NCBI RefSeq assembly: GCF_003337565.1
Contig: NZ_QPJL01000011.1
Span: 62,001-126,000 of the forward strand
Direction of reading: 5' to 3'
DNA: 64,000 bases
Source: Paracoccus lutimaris
Lineage (GTDB): Bacteria; Pseudomonadota; Alphaproteobacteria; Rhodobacterales; Rhodobacteraceae
Shown: positions 18,581 through 26,103 of the stretch, one piece after another
Layout: each line of letters opens with the position of its first letter
How positions within the stretch are numbered: position 1 is the first letter of the stretch
The notes under the pieces: model-generated
Seen by the model: the letters and a program-made list of their open reading frames with translations, nothing else
What the model was told of the DNA's origin: nothing
The model's database searches: none
Position numbers and translations under genes: made by a program

Positions 18581-19053
18581 GTCGCAAGACAGACGGGCTG
18601 GGCAAGCTGGAACGGGTGGCGCGACTGAAATCCGATCTGGAAATGCGGCGCTTCTCTGCGTTTCGCGCCCATCTCATTGCGGCGCGGGAGCGAGTCGAGC
18701 ATCTGGGAGACGAGCTTGAGGCTGTTTATCGTTCGGACAGCCCATTCTCGGTTGCCGAGGCGCGGCTGACCAATGCCTTGGCAGGCGAGAAAAGCCGCGC
18801 TCTCATGAGAGCGGAGGCCGAGCTTGCACAGATGATGCCCGGTTTTGAGATTGCGCGACGTGGTGCCGTTCGCGCCTTTGGTCGCGCCGAGGTGCTGCGG
18901 GATCTGCGTGAAGAATCGCATGATGCGGACAGTCAGGCACGCGAGCGTCGGCTTGCGGGTGATGCGGTCGACCTTTCGCGATGCTCCGGGTCGGCGGCAG
19001 TCACCGGCGGGGGAGATTGGCCGCACCTGCCTGGACCGGACAGTCCCGCCTGA
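18577..19053 (+). CDS. unknown coiled-coil protein at end of flagellar operon (FliJ-like?)
   Basis: A 158-residue, strongly charged helical protein overlapping the flhB stop by four bases. Residues 8-120 are rich in Ala, Arg, Glu and Leu with heptad-like spacing (LKSDLEMRRFSAFRAHLIA). The last 25 residues are Gly/Pro-rich and probably disordered. Size, composition and position suggest a FliJ-like export chaperone or stalk protein, but sequence evidence is thin and FliI is not nearby. It is the last gene of the rightward operon. Confidence 0.55.
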   Translation: MSRKTDGLGKLERVARLKSDLEMRRFSAFRAHLIAARERVEHLGDELEAVYRSDSPFSVAEARLTNALAGEKSRALMRAEAELAQMMPGFEIARRGAVRAFGRAEVLRDLREESHDADSQARERRLAGDAVDLSRCSGSAAVTGGGDWPHLPGPDSPA

Positions 19054-19578
19054 TTTTGCATTGCCGGGCAGGTGGGCGGCGTTGTTTCCGGGCGGGTCCG
19101 GCATGGTACATCGCGTATTTTCGATGCGATAGATCAGCTGTCGTCCGATCGGTGGAACGCGTCAAAATAGGCATTATCCCGCTGCGACTCGCCTGTCGGT
19201 GGTGCGGCTCACGGTCGAAACTATCCGTCTGCCGTGCCGGTCTGCGAGGCTGGATGCCGCAATCATTTCGCACAACTTGTACGCCTTGCAGGCAGCAATG
19301 ACCCCATATAGGCGAAAACGTGCCGAAAATCTGCTGAAAACGTGGCCATATCGTCATCATGCCGGGCTGCGCCAACTTTGCCCATTGAACAGGCAGCGAC
19401 AACAGGTGCAATCCATAGGTGGCTTTTAAGACATATTGATCTTGATTGTGCTGAGGCTTTGCAACGACCGAAATTGGTTTTATGAACAATTTGGTTCGGA
19501 TGGTTTCGGCGTTGCTGTGTATGAGTGCTGCCCTCGGTTGAAGGGCATGTTGCGAGGTAGGTAAGGGGGTATTCACGG
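19054..19578. other. 525-base intergenic region, flagellar operon end to tetR
   Basis: No convincing gene on either strand. The last 150 bases are clearly richer in A+T than the surroundings, as expected of a promoter region for the TetR gene. At 19468-19499 there is an imperfect palindrome: CCGAA with ATTG, ten bases, CAAT, four bases, TTCGG. This is a possible operator for the TetR-family regulator downstream, by analogy with self-regulated tetR genes. No clear factor-independent terminator for the flagellar operon was found. Confidence 0.4.
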
Positions 19579-20220
19579 ATGCCGAAGGCTCTTCCGGTGA
19601 CGCGCGGGCGAAAATTCCTTCAGGTTCTTGAAGGTGCCCGGACGATTTTCCTTCGCGATGGTTTCGAAGGTGCGGCGGTCGATGATATCGCCCGCGAGGC
19701 GGGCGTGTCCAAGGCAACGCTTTACAGCTATTTCCCCGACAAGCGCGTCATGTTCATGGAGGTTTTCCGCAATGAACTGGCGCGCGAGGCCGCCGATGCC
19801 AGCGCCCTGATCGAGGTGGACCTGCCGGTCGAGCAGGTATTGCCGTTCATCGTGCAGATCGTGTCCGCGCATATGATCTCGGAATTCGGGCTGCGCATCT
19901 ACCGCGTCAGCGTCGGCGAGGCCGAGCGGTTTCCCTCGCTTGCTCAGGAATATTACGAATCCGGCCCGGTCCTGCTGCGCCAGCAACTGATCAACTATCT
20001 GGAAAAATGCATCCGGCGCGGAGAGCTGAGGATCGCTGACCTGGAGCTTGCGGCCGATCAGCTGATCGAGCTTGCCAGCGTGACCGTCCATGACCGGGCG
20101 CTGTTTCTTGGCACACAATCGATCGACAAGGAAATGCTGCGCAAGGTCAACCGCAGCGCCGTCGACATGTTCCTGGCCTATTACGGGACGCGCGGCAAGC
20201 GTCCGAGCCCGGCGGATTAG
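19579..20220 (+). CDS. TetR/AcrR family transcriptional regulator
   Basis: A 213-residue repressor-type protein. The N-terminal TetR helix-turn-helix is clear: ILEGARTIFLRDGFEGAAVD, then DIAREAGVSKATLYSYFPDK (helices 2-3, about residues 37-56). The C-terminal ligand domain contains LRIYRVSVGEAERFPSLAQE, typical of the AefR-like/TetR_C_7 subgroup. Ligand and targets are unknown. The nearest genes are the I78-like lipoproteins 120 bases downstream; the RND pump is 11 kb away beyond the flagellar genes, so control of it is possible but unsupported. Confidence 0.88.
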   Translation: MPKALPVTRGRKFLQVLEGARTIFLRDGFEGAAVDDIAREAGVSKATLYSYFPDKRVMFMEVFRNELAREAADASALIEVDLPVEQVLPFIVQIVSAHMISEFGLRIYRVSVGEAERFPSLAQEYYESGPVLLRQQLINYLEKCIRRGELRIADLELAADQLIELASVTVHDRALFLGTQSIDKEMLRKVNRSAVDMFLAYYGTRGKRPSPAD

Positions 20221-20339
20221 CTGCGCCGGGCCCGTCCTCTGGAAATGATTGGCAGATAGACTGCCGGCCCGGCTTCTCATTTCCAGCGCACAGCCCTATG
20301 ATGCGGCGACAGAAAAATGTTCAACTGGATGACCGCCCG

Positions 20340-20678
20340 ATGACCCGAGCCCTGATCGCTTTTCTAGCCCTTGCCGCATTGACGGCCTGCACGCCGTCCT
20401 ATCAGTCCGCGCCTGAACCTGCCCCGGCAGTGGCGCCGGCTCCAGTCTCTCCGGTTGCCGGTATCAGCGGGCTGCAATCGCGCGAGCCGGACGCCTGCCA
20501 CGCCAAGGATTATGTCTCGGCGCTGGGTCAGTCGGGCACGATCATTCCGACGCTGGGCATCAAGCGCGAATATCGCGTGGTCGAGTATCGCGGCATCGAG
20601 CCGCAGGAATACGACCCGCTGCGCATCGTCTTCCGCCTCGATGCGGCCGGCAACATCCAGAACATCGATTGCGGCTGA
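20340..20678 (+). CDS. I78 family peptidase-inhibitor-like lipoprotein (copy 1)
   Basis: A 112-residue lipoprotein. The signal ends in LAALTAC, a good lipobox, so Cys17 would be lipidated. A Pro/Ala linker (about 20-45) leads to an I78-type domain: DACHAKDYVSALGQ, a middle RVVEYRGIEPQEYDPLRIVF and a final NIQNIDCG. The two conserved cysteines of the domain are present. I78 proteins inhibit serine proteases in fungi and bacteria, and the bacterial ones are periplasmic or membrane-attached. The start at 20340 is chosen over an upstream in-frame start because it gives a clean lipoprotein signal. Confidence 0.7.
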   Translation: MTRALIAFLALAALTACTPSYQSAPEPAPAVAPAPVSPVAGISGLQSREPDACHAKDYVSALGQSGTIIPTLGIKREYRVVEYRGIEPQEYDPLRIVFRLDAAGNIQNIDCG

Positions 20679-20689
20679 TCGGGCCGGAC

Positions 20690-20968
20690 ATGAAAAAGCT
20701 GCTGATCGTTTGTGCGCTTGGCGGGCTTGGCGCATGCAGCTGGTCCCAGCCCGACGTGCCGGCCACGCCGCCAGCGACGGACGCCTGCGGTGCTGCGCGC
20801 TTGCAGGGGCTGATCGGCCAGTCCGACGCGCTTCTGCGCGACATGAAACTGCCCGAGGGCACGCGCGTTATCGGCCCGCGCGATGCCGTCACCGCGGATT
20901 ATCGCGAGACGCGGATGAACTTCGAGATCGGCGCTGACGGCCGAATCGCGAAAGTCGCCTGTTACTGA
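20690..20968 (+). CDS. I78 family peptidase-inhibitor-like lipoprotein (copy 2)
   Basis: A 92-residue lipoprotein with signal MKKLLIVCALGGLGAC (lipobox GLGAC). The I78 domain matches the family better than its upstream neighbour: ACGAARLQGLIGQ, LPEGTRVIGPRDAVTADY, RMNFEIGADGRI and a final VACY. The R-V-I-x-P and T-x-D-Y core is the inhibitor signature. The gene starts 11 bases after copy 1 stops, so they form a tandem operon. The two are clearly related but diverged, which suggests an old duplication with different target proteases. Confidence 0.8.
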   Translation: MKKLLIVCALGGLGACSWSQPDVPATPPATDACGAARLQGLIGQSDALLRDMKLPEGTRVIGPRDAVTADYRETRMNFEIGADGRIAKVACY

Positions 20969-20975
20969 GCAGGGC

Positions 20976-20997
20976 GGGCGCGGCAGGATCCGCGCCC
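20976..20997 (+). terminator. hairpin after the I78 gene pair
   Basis: GGGCGCGG (20976-20983), six-base loop, CCGCGCCC (20990-20997): a perfect 8-bp stem eight bases after the stop codon of copy 2. Only two T residues follow directly, so termination strength is uncertain. Confidence 0.5.
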
Positions 20998-21494
20998 CTT
21001 CGCCTGCCGGCGCCGAGTGTCCCAGATGATATGACCGGCGAATGACTGCCCTGTGGGCAGGCATCTTTGAGCCATTTCCTGCCTAGTCCTCAAGCCGGAG
21101 CCGGGACCGGAATACAGGGTTTTCGGGACAGCGAAGCCGGTTTGCCGAGCGTCTCGCAAGCAGGACAAGGCAGATTCCTTCTACCACGACGTTGCGCGAC
21201 ATGACTCGATTTCGATCAGCTAAAAGTTGAATACACAAGCGTGAATAATATAAATTCGACCGGCTTCAGATCGCGGATTCATGTTAGGGTTGCAAGAATG
21301 ACAATCCCTTGAGGGGGCGTCTTGTGCCGCTCGCCGACCGTCGATCACGACATCTGGTTGGGGCGCTGCACTGCCGACCAGGACGACATCCCGCCGCGAG
21401 GGGCCAGATTGCGGTCTTGACGGCTGTGGATCGCTGCACAAATAGATCGGCCAGTTTTTGAGTTTATTTTTAACGAGTCGATGGAGCATGTTTC
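20998..21494. other. 497-base intergenic region with long leader before the acyltransferase
   Basis: No supported gene. The part around 21220-21300 is unusually A+T-rich for this genome and contains the promoter-like sequence listed separately. Between it and the acyltransferase start there are about 240 bases of possible leader RNA. I found no known riboswitch pattern and no open frame with a good ribosome-binding site there. Confidence 0.35.
21227..21254 (+). promoter_or_regulatory. sigma-70-like promoter upstream of the acyltransferase
   Basis: TTGAAT at 21227-21232 and TATAAA at 21249-21254 with a 16-base spacer, in an A+T-rich island of a GC-rich genome. It faces the acyltransferase gene, about 240 bases further on. 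Pattern-based only. Confidence 0.4.
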
Positions 21495-22550
21495 ATGCCG
21501 AAATTTTCGCTCGGTCGTGCCGAGAGCCTGCGGCACCTGCCAATTGAGACCGTCCGCGCCATAGCAATCCTGGTGCTTGTCAGCTTTCACGTCATCGGTG
21601 GCCCCGAGAATGGGCGTGGGCTTGCGCTTCAATACCCGCACCCGCTTCGCTACTATGCTGATCTGCTGATCGACATCCGCATGCCGCTTTTTGCCTTCAT
21701 CGCCGGGGCAGTCTATGCGCTTCGGCCGGTCAAGGTTGAAAAGCTAGGCAGTTTCCTTGCTGGCAAGTTCCGGCGCCTCGCGCTGCCCGGCATCACCGCG
21801 ATCACCCTGTTCGTGCTGATGTCCAAGATCATGAACACGCCCGATGGCGTTATCGAGCACCCTTGGGACCCCTATTTCCGGGACTATGCCATTTACTGGT
21901 TCCTGCAGGCCATGCTGGTGATCTTTCTGGTCTACGGCACGCTTGATATCCTGACGCATGGCCGGGTTCTGATGCCTGCGCTGATCATCTCGGGGCTGGC
22001 CGTCGCCTTTGGATATGGGCTGAAGACGGATATCATGGGAATGAACCATCTGACCCAGCTGCTGTTCTATTTCCTGCTCGGCATTGTCTTCATTCGTCAA
22101 TTCGGTTTCGTGGCCGAGAATCGCCGGGCCGTGCTTGTCGTGGCATTGGCAGCCATGGCGGCGGGCCTGGCGATGAACATCAATGTGCTGATGCAGACCG
22201 GCGCGTTCTCCGCGCAGCGGCTTGACCTGCAAAGTCTGCTTTTTGGTGCCGGAACATGCGTCACGGCCTTCCTGCTGCTGCCGCGGCTTGGCTGGCTGCA
22301 ATGGCTGGGGGCCTATTCGCTGACCATCTATCTTTACCATATCTTTGCGACCTCCGGGGCGCGCCGGGCGATGGAGGCCGCTGGGTTCTCGTCGCCATGG
22401 CTGCAGGTGCTGATCGGAACTGCCGCGGGGATTGCCTTCCCCGTAGTGCTGCAGATCCTGGCAAAGCGCTGGTCAGCGACGCGGCTGCTTGTGCTGGGGA
22501 TGCGCGACAAGCCTGCCATTCGCGACGTGCCGGCGGCTCATCCGGCCTGA
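21495..22550 (+). CDS. acyltransferase family membrane protein (acyltransferase-3 type)
   Basis: A 351-residue protein with about ten TM segments. LPIETVRAIAILVLVSFHVI near the start carries the R-A-(6 residues)-F-H pattern of acyltransferase-3 proteins, whose conserved His is thought to be catalytic. RMPLFAFIAGAVYALR and LTIYLYHIFA follow the same family pattern. These proteins transfer acyl or succinyl groups to envelope polysaccharides or glucans; the acceptor here is unknown. It is transcribed alone and ends at a terminator-like hairpin. The ATG at 21495 has GGAGC about seven bases upstream. Confidence 0.82.
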   Translation: MPKFSLGRAESLRHLPIETVRAIAILVLVSFHVIGGPENGRGLALQYPHPLRYYADLLIDIRMPLFAFIAGAVYALRPVKVEKLGSFLAGKFRRLALPGITAITLFVLMSKIMNTPDGVIEHPWDPYFRDYAIYWFLQAMLVIFLVYGTLDILTHGRVLMPALIISGLAVAFGYGLKTDIMGMNHLTQLLFYFLLGIVFIRQFGFVAENRRAVLVVALAAMAAGLAMNINVLMQTGAFSAQRLDLQSLLFGAGTCVTAFLLLPRLGWLQWLGAYSLTIYLYHIFATSGARRAMEAAGFSSPWLQVLIGTAAGIAFPVVLQILAKRWSATRLLVLGMRDKPAIRDVPAAHPA

Positions 22551-22556
22551 GATCGG

Positions 22557-22589
22557 ATCCTGGCGGTGCGGGAGCGCTGCCAGGATTTT
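22557..22589 (+). terminator. terminator after the acyltransferase gene
   Basis: ATCCTGGC (22557-22564) pairs perfectly with GCCAGGAT (22579-22586) across a GC-rich 14-base loop, followed by TTT. It begins seven bases after the stop codon. Confidence 0.65.
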
Positions 22590-22748
22590 CGCTTCACGCC
22601 CGGGCATATCGCGGCGCGGATTGCGATGCGGACAGGGCAAGCAGGCGCCCATGCCTGTCTTTTGCCGATGACGGTCGAGGCGCCGTTCGCCAAAATGAAA
22701 GCTCTTCAGATTTCAAAGCGCGGCTGTGATCTGGCGATCTGGGAGAGA

Positions 22749-22822
22749 TGGAGGCGGGTACCGGAATCGAACCGGTCTTCACGGATTTGCAATCCGCTGC
22801 GTAACCTCTCCGCCAACCCGCC
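22749..22822 (-). tRNA. tRNA-Cys (GCA)
   Basis: The reverse strand gives a 74-base cloverleaf. The 7-bp acceptor stem is GGCGGGT with ACCCGCC. The anticodon arm is CGGATTGCAAATCCG with anticodon GCA, and the T arm is CCGGTTCGATTCCGG. The discriminator T is followed by an encoded CCA. The gene stands alone between the acyltransferase terminator and the fused dioxygenase gene. No integrase or repeat suggests use as an attachment site. Confidence 0.96.
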
Positions 22823-22917
22823 GTTGCCGTAGCTTCGCCGCGATTTAGCCTGTTCTCGCGCCCGGCGCAAGGCTGTCACCCCGCCGGGACGCAATCAAAA
22901 TTGGCCGGGTGCGGATC

Positions 22918-22946
22918 TGCTGCGGCCAGAATATCAGGCCGCAGCA
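22918..22946 (-). terminator. hairpin downstream of the fused dioxygenase/hydrolase gene
   Basis: TGCTGCGGCC (22918-22927), nine-base loop, GGCCGCAGCA (22937-22946): a perfect 10-bp stem starting 16 bases beyond the stop of the leftward gene at 22963. A T-rich stretch appears only further on, so it may terminate or just stabilise the RNA end. Confidence 0.55.
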
Positions 22947-22962
22947 CGTCTTGTGCGTTCAG

Positions 22963-24501
22963 TCAGGCGACCGGCTCGGCGGCCAGCCATGCGCCGGCGC
23001 GCGTCAGGTCCTCGGCAGAGAGTTCGTGCCCGGCAGCCAGCATCTGGCTGTCCAGATCGGCCCCGCCCCGGCGCAATGCCTGTTCCAGCGCCGGAGCCAT
23101 TCCGGCAAAGGGATCGCGCGCGCCGTTCAGCATCAGCACGCGATGGCCGGCCAGCGCGTCGGGCGCAAGCTGCGGCGCGTCCTCAAGCACTTGCAGACCG
23201 CGCAACAGGATCGCCTGCTGCGCGGCATCGGGGTAAAGCTGCAGGATCGCGCCGATTAGGTTGGCGCCGTTCGAATAGCCCAGAACGGTCATTCGCGCCG
23301 GGTCCAGACCATAGGCGCGGCTGGCATCCGTGACAAAGGCGGCAAAGGCCTCGGCCTCGGCGCGGATATCGGCCTGATCATAGGTCGTCGCGTCATAGCG
23401 GCGGAACCAGCGGTTGATGCCTTCCTCGGTCGAGCGGCCGCGCACGCCCAAAAGCGTCGCGTTGGGCGCAAGGCGATGGGCCAGCGGCATCAGGTCGGAC
23501 TCGTTGCCGCCGGTGCCGTGCAGCAGGATGATCGTGCTTCCATCCGGCGCCTCGGGCCGGTGGAAACGATGGATGAAATGCAGATCACGCATCGGGGTCC
23601 TTTCCTCGCCCGGCAGGGCGAATTGCGGCAGGATCACGCGCAGATCTTCGGCGCGGGCCGCGTCATGGGGCGGAACGAACAGGGTCTGGCCCAGATCGGC
23701 GGCAGACTCGTCCACGGTGAATCCGGGCGTGTCAGTGGCATATTCCAGCAGGATACCGGCCGGCTCGCGGACATAAAGCGACAGGAAATATTTCCGGTCG
23801 TGGACGCTGGTCGCGTCCGTGCCCTTCAAGGCCAGCCGCATCTGCCGCACGGCATCGACATCCGTCGCCCGGAAGGCGACGTGATCCAGAACGCCCGTGC
23901 CCGGAATTCCGCCAAAGAACCCGGTCGCGTCGCGAATGTCGATCACGTCGGTGTCTGACGCCACACGCCGGATCGCGCCCTCGCTTGCCTGTTCAGCATA
24001 GCCAAAACGGGCCAGAAAGTCGCGGGTCTCGTCGGGCTTTTCGGTAAACAGCGTCACCGAACGCAGCCGCGTCGGCGCGATCGGGTCGGGCAGGGGGGCG
24101 GCTGCGGGCATGTCAAGGCCGACCAGCTTGACGGTCACCCCGTCAGGGTCCTTCAGCCGCAGCACGGTTTCGCCGAATTCGCGGCTGGGGCCCTGAACGG
24201 GCACGCGGGCGGTCATGGCGCGGGTCAGCCATTCGCCGATGCTTTCGGGCGGCACCGCCAATGCGATCTCGGCGACCTGGCCATGGCCCACGCGGCCCGG
24301 CGCGCCATCTTCCCACACAAGGAAGGTGACGACCGAGCCGGGCGAGCCAAGCGCATCGCCATAGAACAGGTGCAACTGTTCGGCATCCTCATAGCCGCCC
24401 GTGCGCTTGACCAGCCGCAGGCCCAGAAAGCCCACATAGAAATCGACATTGGCCTGCACCCGGCGGGTGATGCCGGTGACGTGATGGATGCCGGTGGACA
24501 T
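22963..24501 (-). CDS. fused ring-cleaving dioxygenase (MhqO-like) and serine hydrolase (MhqD-like)
   Basis: A 512-residue fusion. Residues 1-310 match the VOC-type ring-cleaving dioxygenases: two glyoxalase-like modules starting IHHVTGITRRVQANVDFYVG, with likely metal ligands H7, H207 (VLDHVAF) and E253 (ILLEYAT). Residues 310-512 are an alpha/beta hydrolase of the phospholipase/carboxylesterase type: LLHGTGGNESDLMPLAHRLA, nucleophile S410 in GYSNG, D463 in NGARDPF and H492 in AAGHE. In Bacillus subtilis the separate proteins MhqO and MhqD belong to the quinone-detoxification regulon. Here both would act in one chain on hydroquinones or catechols. It is followed 12 bases upstream by a GST gene on the same strand. 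All catalytic residues appear intact. Confidence 0.85.
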   Translation of the reverse strand: MSTGIHHVTGITRRVQANVDFYVGFLGLRLVKRTGGYEDAEQLHLFYGDALGSPGSVVTFLVWEDGAPGRVGHGQVAEIALAVPPESIGEWLTRAMTARVPVQGPSREFGETVLRLKDPDGVTVKLVGLDMPAAAPLPDPIAPTRLRSVTLFTEKPDETRDFLARFGYAEQASEGAIRRVASDTDVIDIRDATGFFGGIPGTGVLDHVAFRATDVDAVRQMRLALKGTDATSVHDRKYFLSLYVREPAGILLEYATDTPGFTVDESAADLGQTLFVPPHDAARAEDLRVILPQFALPGEERTPMRDLHFIHRFHRPEAPDGSTIILLHGTGGNESDLMPLAHRLAPNATLLGVRGRSTEEGINRWFRRYDATTYDQADIRAEAEAFAAFVTDASRAYGLDPARMTVLGYSNGANLIGAILQLYPDAAQQAILLRGLQVLEDAPQLAPDALAGHRVLMLNGARDPFAGMAPALEQALRRGGADLDSQMLAAGHELSAEDLTRAGAWLAAEPVA

Positions 24502-24513
24502 CGCGGATACTCC

Positions 24514-25131
24514 TTACTTGGCCTCTTCGCGGGCCAGAACGGTTTTGACGGCCGGGTCGGCGGCCAGACGGTCGTGCAGCGCCTGCACGTTGGGCCAGTC
24601 GCCCAGTTTCTCGGGCAGCATCTTGATCGCCCAACGCAGCATCGGGCAGGCATAGGCGTCGATCACCGAGCGCTTGCCGAGGACCCAGTCCTTGCCCTCA
24701 AGCTGGGCGTTCAGGATGCCCAGTTGCCGGCGCACCAGCTTGCGGCCGGCCTCGCGCACGGCGTCAAGATCGGCCTGTTCGCGGCTGGTCGTATAGCGCT
24801 GGGGCGTAAAGACCGGGTAAAAGCTGGGATGCAGGTCGCCGGTGAAAAAGCTGGACCAGCGGTCCAGTTCGGCGGCGCCGCGGGGGGTGTCTTCGCCGGC
24901 CAGATCGGCCGCGGGATGCTTGTGCGCCAGATAATGCAGGATGGCGCCAGCCTGGGTCAGGATCCAGCCATCGTCCTCGATCAGGGTCGGAACCGCACCC
25001 GAGGGGTTCAGCGCGAAAAGCTCGGCCGATCCATATTCGACCGATTGCGCCTCATAGGGGGCACCGGTCCATTCCAGCACGATATGCGGCGCCAGCGAAC
25101 AGGCGCCGACATGGTAAAGCAGCTTGGGCAT
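24514..25131 (-). CDS. glutathione S-transferase
   Basis: A 205-residue cytosolic GST. The N-terminal thioredoxin-like half starts MPKLLYHVGACSLAPHIVLE, with the catalytic Ser/Cys region GACS typical of beta-class bacterial GSTs. It continues with GAVPTLIEDDGWILTQAGAI, the cis-Pro and glutathione-binding Glu/Ser region. The helical C-terminal half contains LGKRSVIDAYACPMLRW, the N-capping Asp motif. It lies 12 bases upstream of the fused quinone-type dioxygenase, so the two probably form a detoxification operon in which the GST could conjugate quinones. Confidence 0.9.
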   Translation of the reverse strand: MPKLLYHVGACSLAPHIVLEWTGAPYEAQSVEYGSAELFALNPSGAVPTLIEDDGWILTQAGAILHYLAHKHPAADLAGEDTPRGAAELDRWSSFFTGDLHPSFYPVFTPQRYTTSREQADLDAVREAGRKLVRRQLGILNAQLEGKDWVLGKRSVIDAYACPMLRWAIKMLPEKLGDWPNVQALHDRLAADPAVKTVLAREEAK

Positions 25132-25232
25132 AACAATCTCCGTCGGTCACGCAACACATCTAATACAGGTCCGCCGCCCGCCCAAAGGCAAGAGCGGAAA
25201 CGCCGTGTTCTGTGCAACCGAACGAAGATGGC

Positions 25233-26030
25233 TCAGGCTCTATGCGCGCCCTTGGCCAAGGCGGCGACGAAATCGAGGACCTCTGCCACGGGGCGGCCTT
25301 CGCCGATCAGCTTGACGATGGCCGAGCCGACGACGCAGCCATCGGCGACGCTTGCCACCGCCTCTGCGGCCTCGGGGGTCGAGATGCCAAAGCCCACCAC
25401 GACCGGCAGGCCGGCGCTCGCGCGGATGCGGGCGACCTCGGGGGCGACCTCGGCGGCATTGGCGGCGGGGCCGCCGGTGATGCCGGTGACCGAGACGTAA
25501 TAGACAAAGCCGCTGGTGTTGCGCACCACGGCGGGCAGGCGCGCGTCATCGGTGGTGGGCGTCGCCAGCCGGATGAAGTTCATGCCGGCGCGATTGGCGG
25601 GCAGGCACAGTTCGCTGTCTTCCTCGGGGGGCAGGTCGACGACGATCAGCCCGTCGACGCCCGCCGCGACTGCCTCGGCCAGAAAGCGGTCGACCCCGCC
25701 CTCGCGGGCATAGATCGGGTTGTAATAGCCCATCAGCACGATGGGGGTGGTGGCGTCGGACTGGCGGAATGCGCGCACCATCTCGAAGACGCGGCTGACG
25801 CTGCCACCGGCGGCCAGCGCCCGCTGGCCAGCGGCCTGAATCGTCGGCCCGTCGGCCATCGGATCGGTAAAGGGCATGCCCAGTTCGATGATGTCCACGC
25901 CCGCACCGGGCATGCCGCGCATGATCTCAAGCGAGCGGTCGAAATCCGGGTCGCAGCCCATCATATAGGCGACGAAGGCCTTGCGCTTTTCGGCGGCAAG
26001 GGCTGCGAACTTGGTCTCGATCCTGGTCAT
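25233..26030 (-). CDS. trpA: tryptophan synthase alpha subunit
   Basis: A 265-residue TIM-barrel protein. E49 and D60 in [18 protein letters not shown] sit at the same numbers as the catalytic residues of E. coli TrpA. The phosphate-binding GFGIS near residue 210 is also present. It cleaves indole-3-glycerol phosphate to indole, which passes to TrpB. trpB and trpF are not adjacent in this window, so the gene is separated from the rest of the trp set or lies at its end. A conventional ribosome-binding site GGAGGTGAC precedes the ATG. Confidence 0.96.
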   Translation of the reverse strand: MTRIETKFAALAAEKRKAFVAYMMGCDPDFDRSLEIMRGMPGAGVDIIELGMPFTDPMADGPTIQAAGQRALAAGGSVSRVFEMVRAFRQSDATTPIVLMGYYNPIYAREGGVDRFLAEAVAAGVDGLIVVDLPPEEDSELCLPANRAGMNFIRLATPTTDDARLPAVVRNTSGFVYYVSVTGITGGPAANAAEVAPEVARIRASAGLPVVVGFGISTPEAAEAVASVADGCVVGSAIVKLIGEGRPVAEVLDFVAALAKGAHRA

Positions 26031-26103
26031 GCGTCACCTCCCGGGCAGATCCTTGCCGGTCTAGCCGGAAAGCGCGGGCCAGCGCAATTGCCGACGCGCA
26101 GGC

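Noticed and set aside
22749-22822. tRNA-Cys as an attachment site for a mobile element
   Set aside because: No integrase, no direct repeat of the tRNA 3' end and no change of gene content that would mark an island border.
24514-26030. Possible trp operon around trpA
   Set aside because: Only trpA is present; its neighbours are a GST and a PagL-like gene, so no trp operon is visible here.
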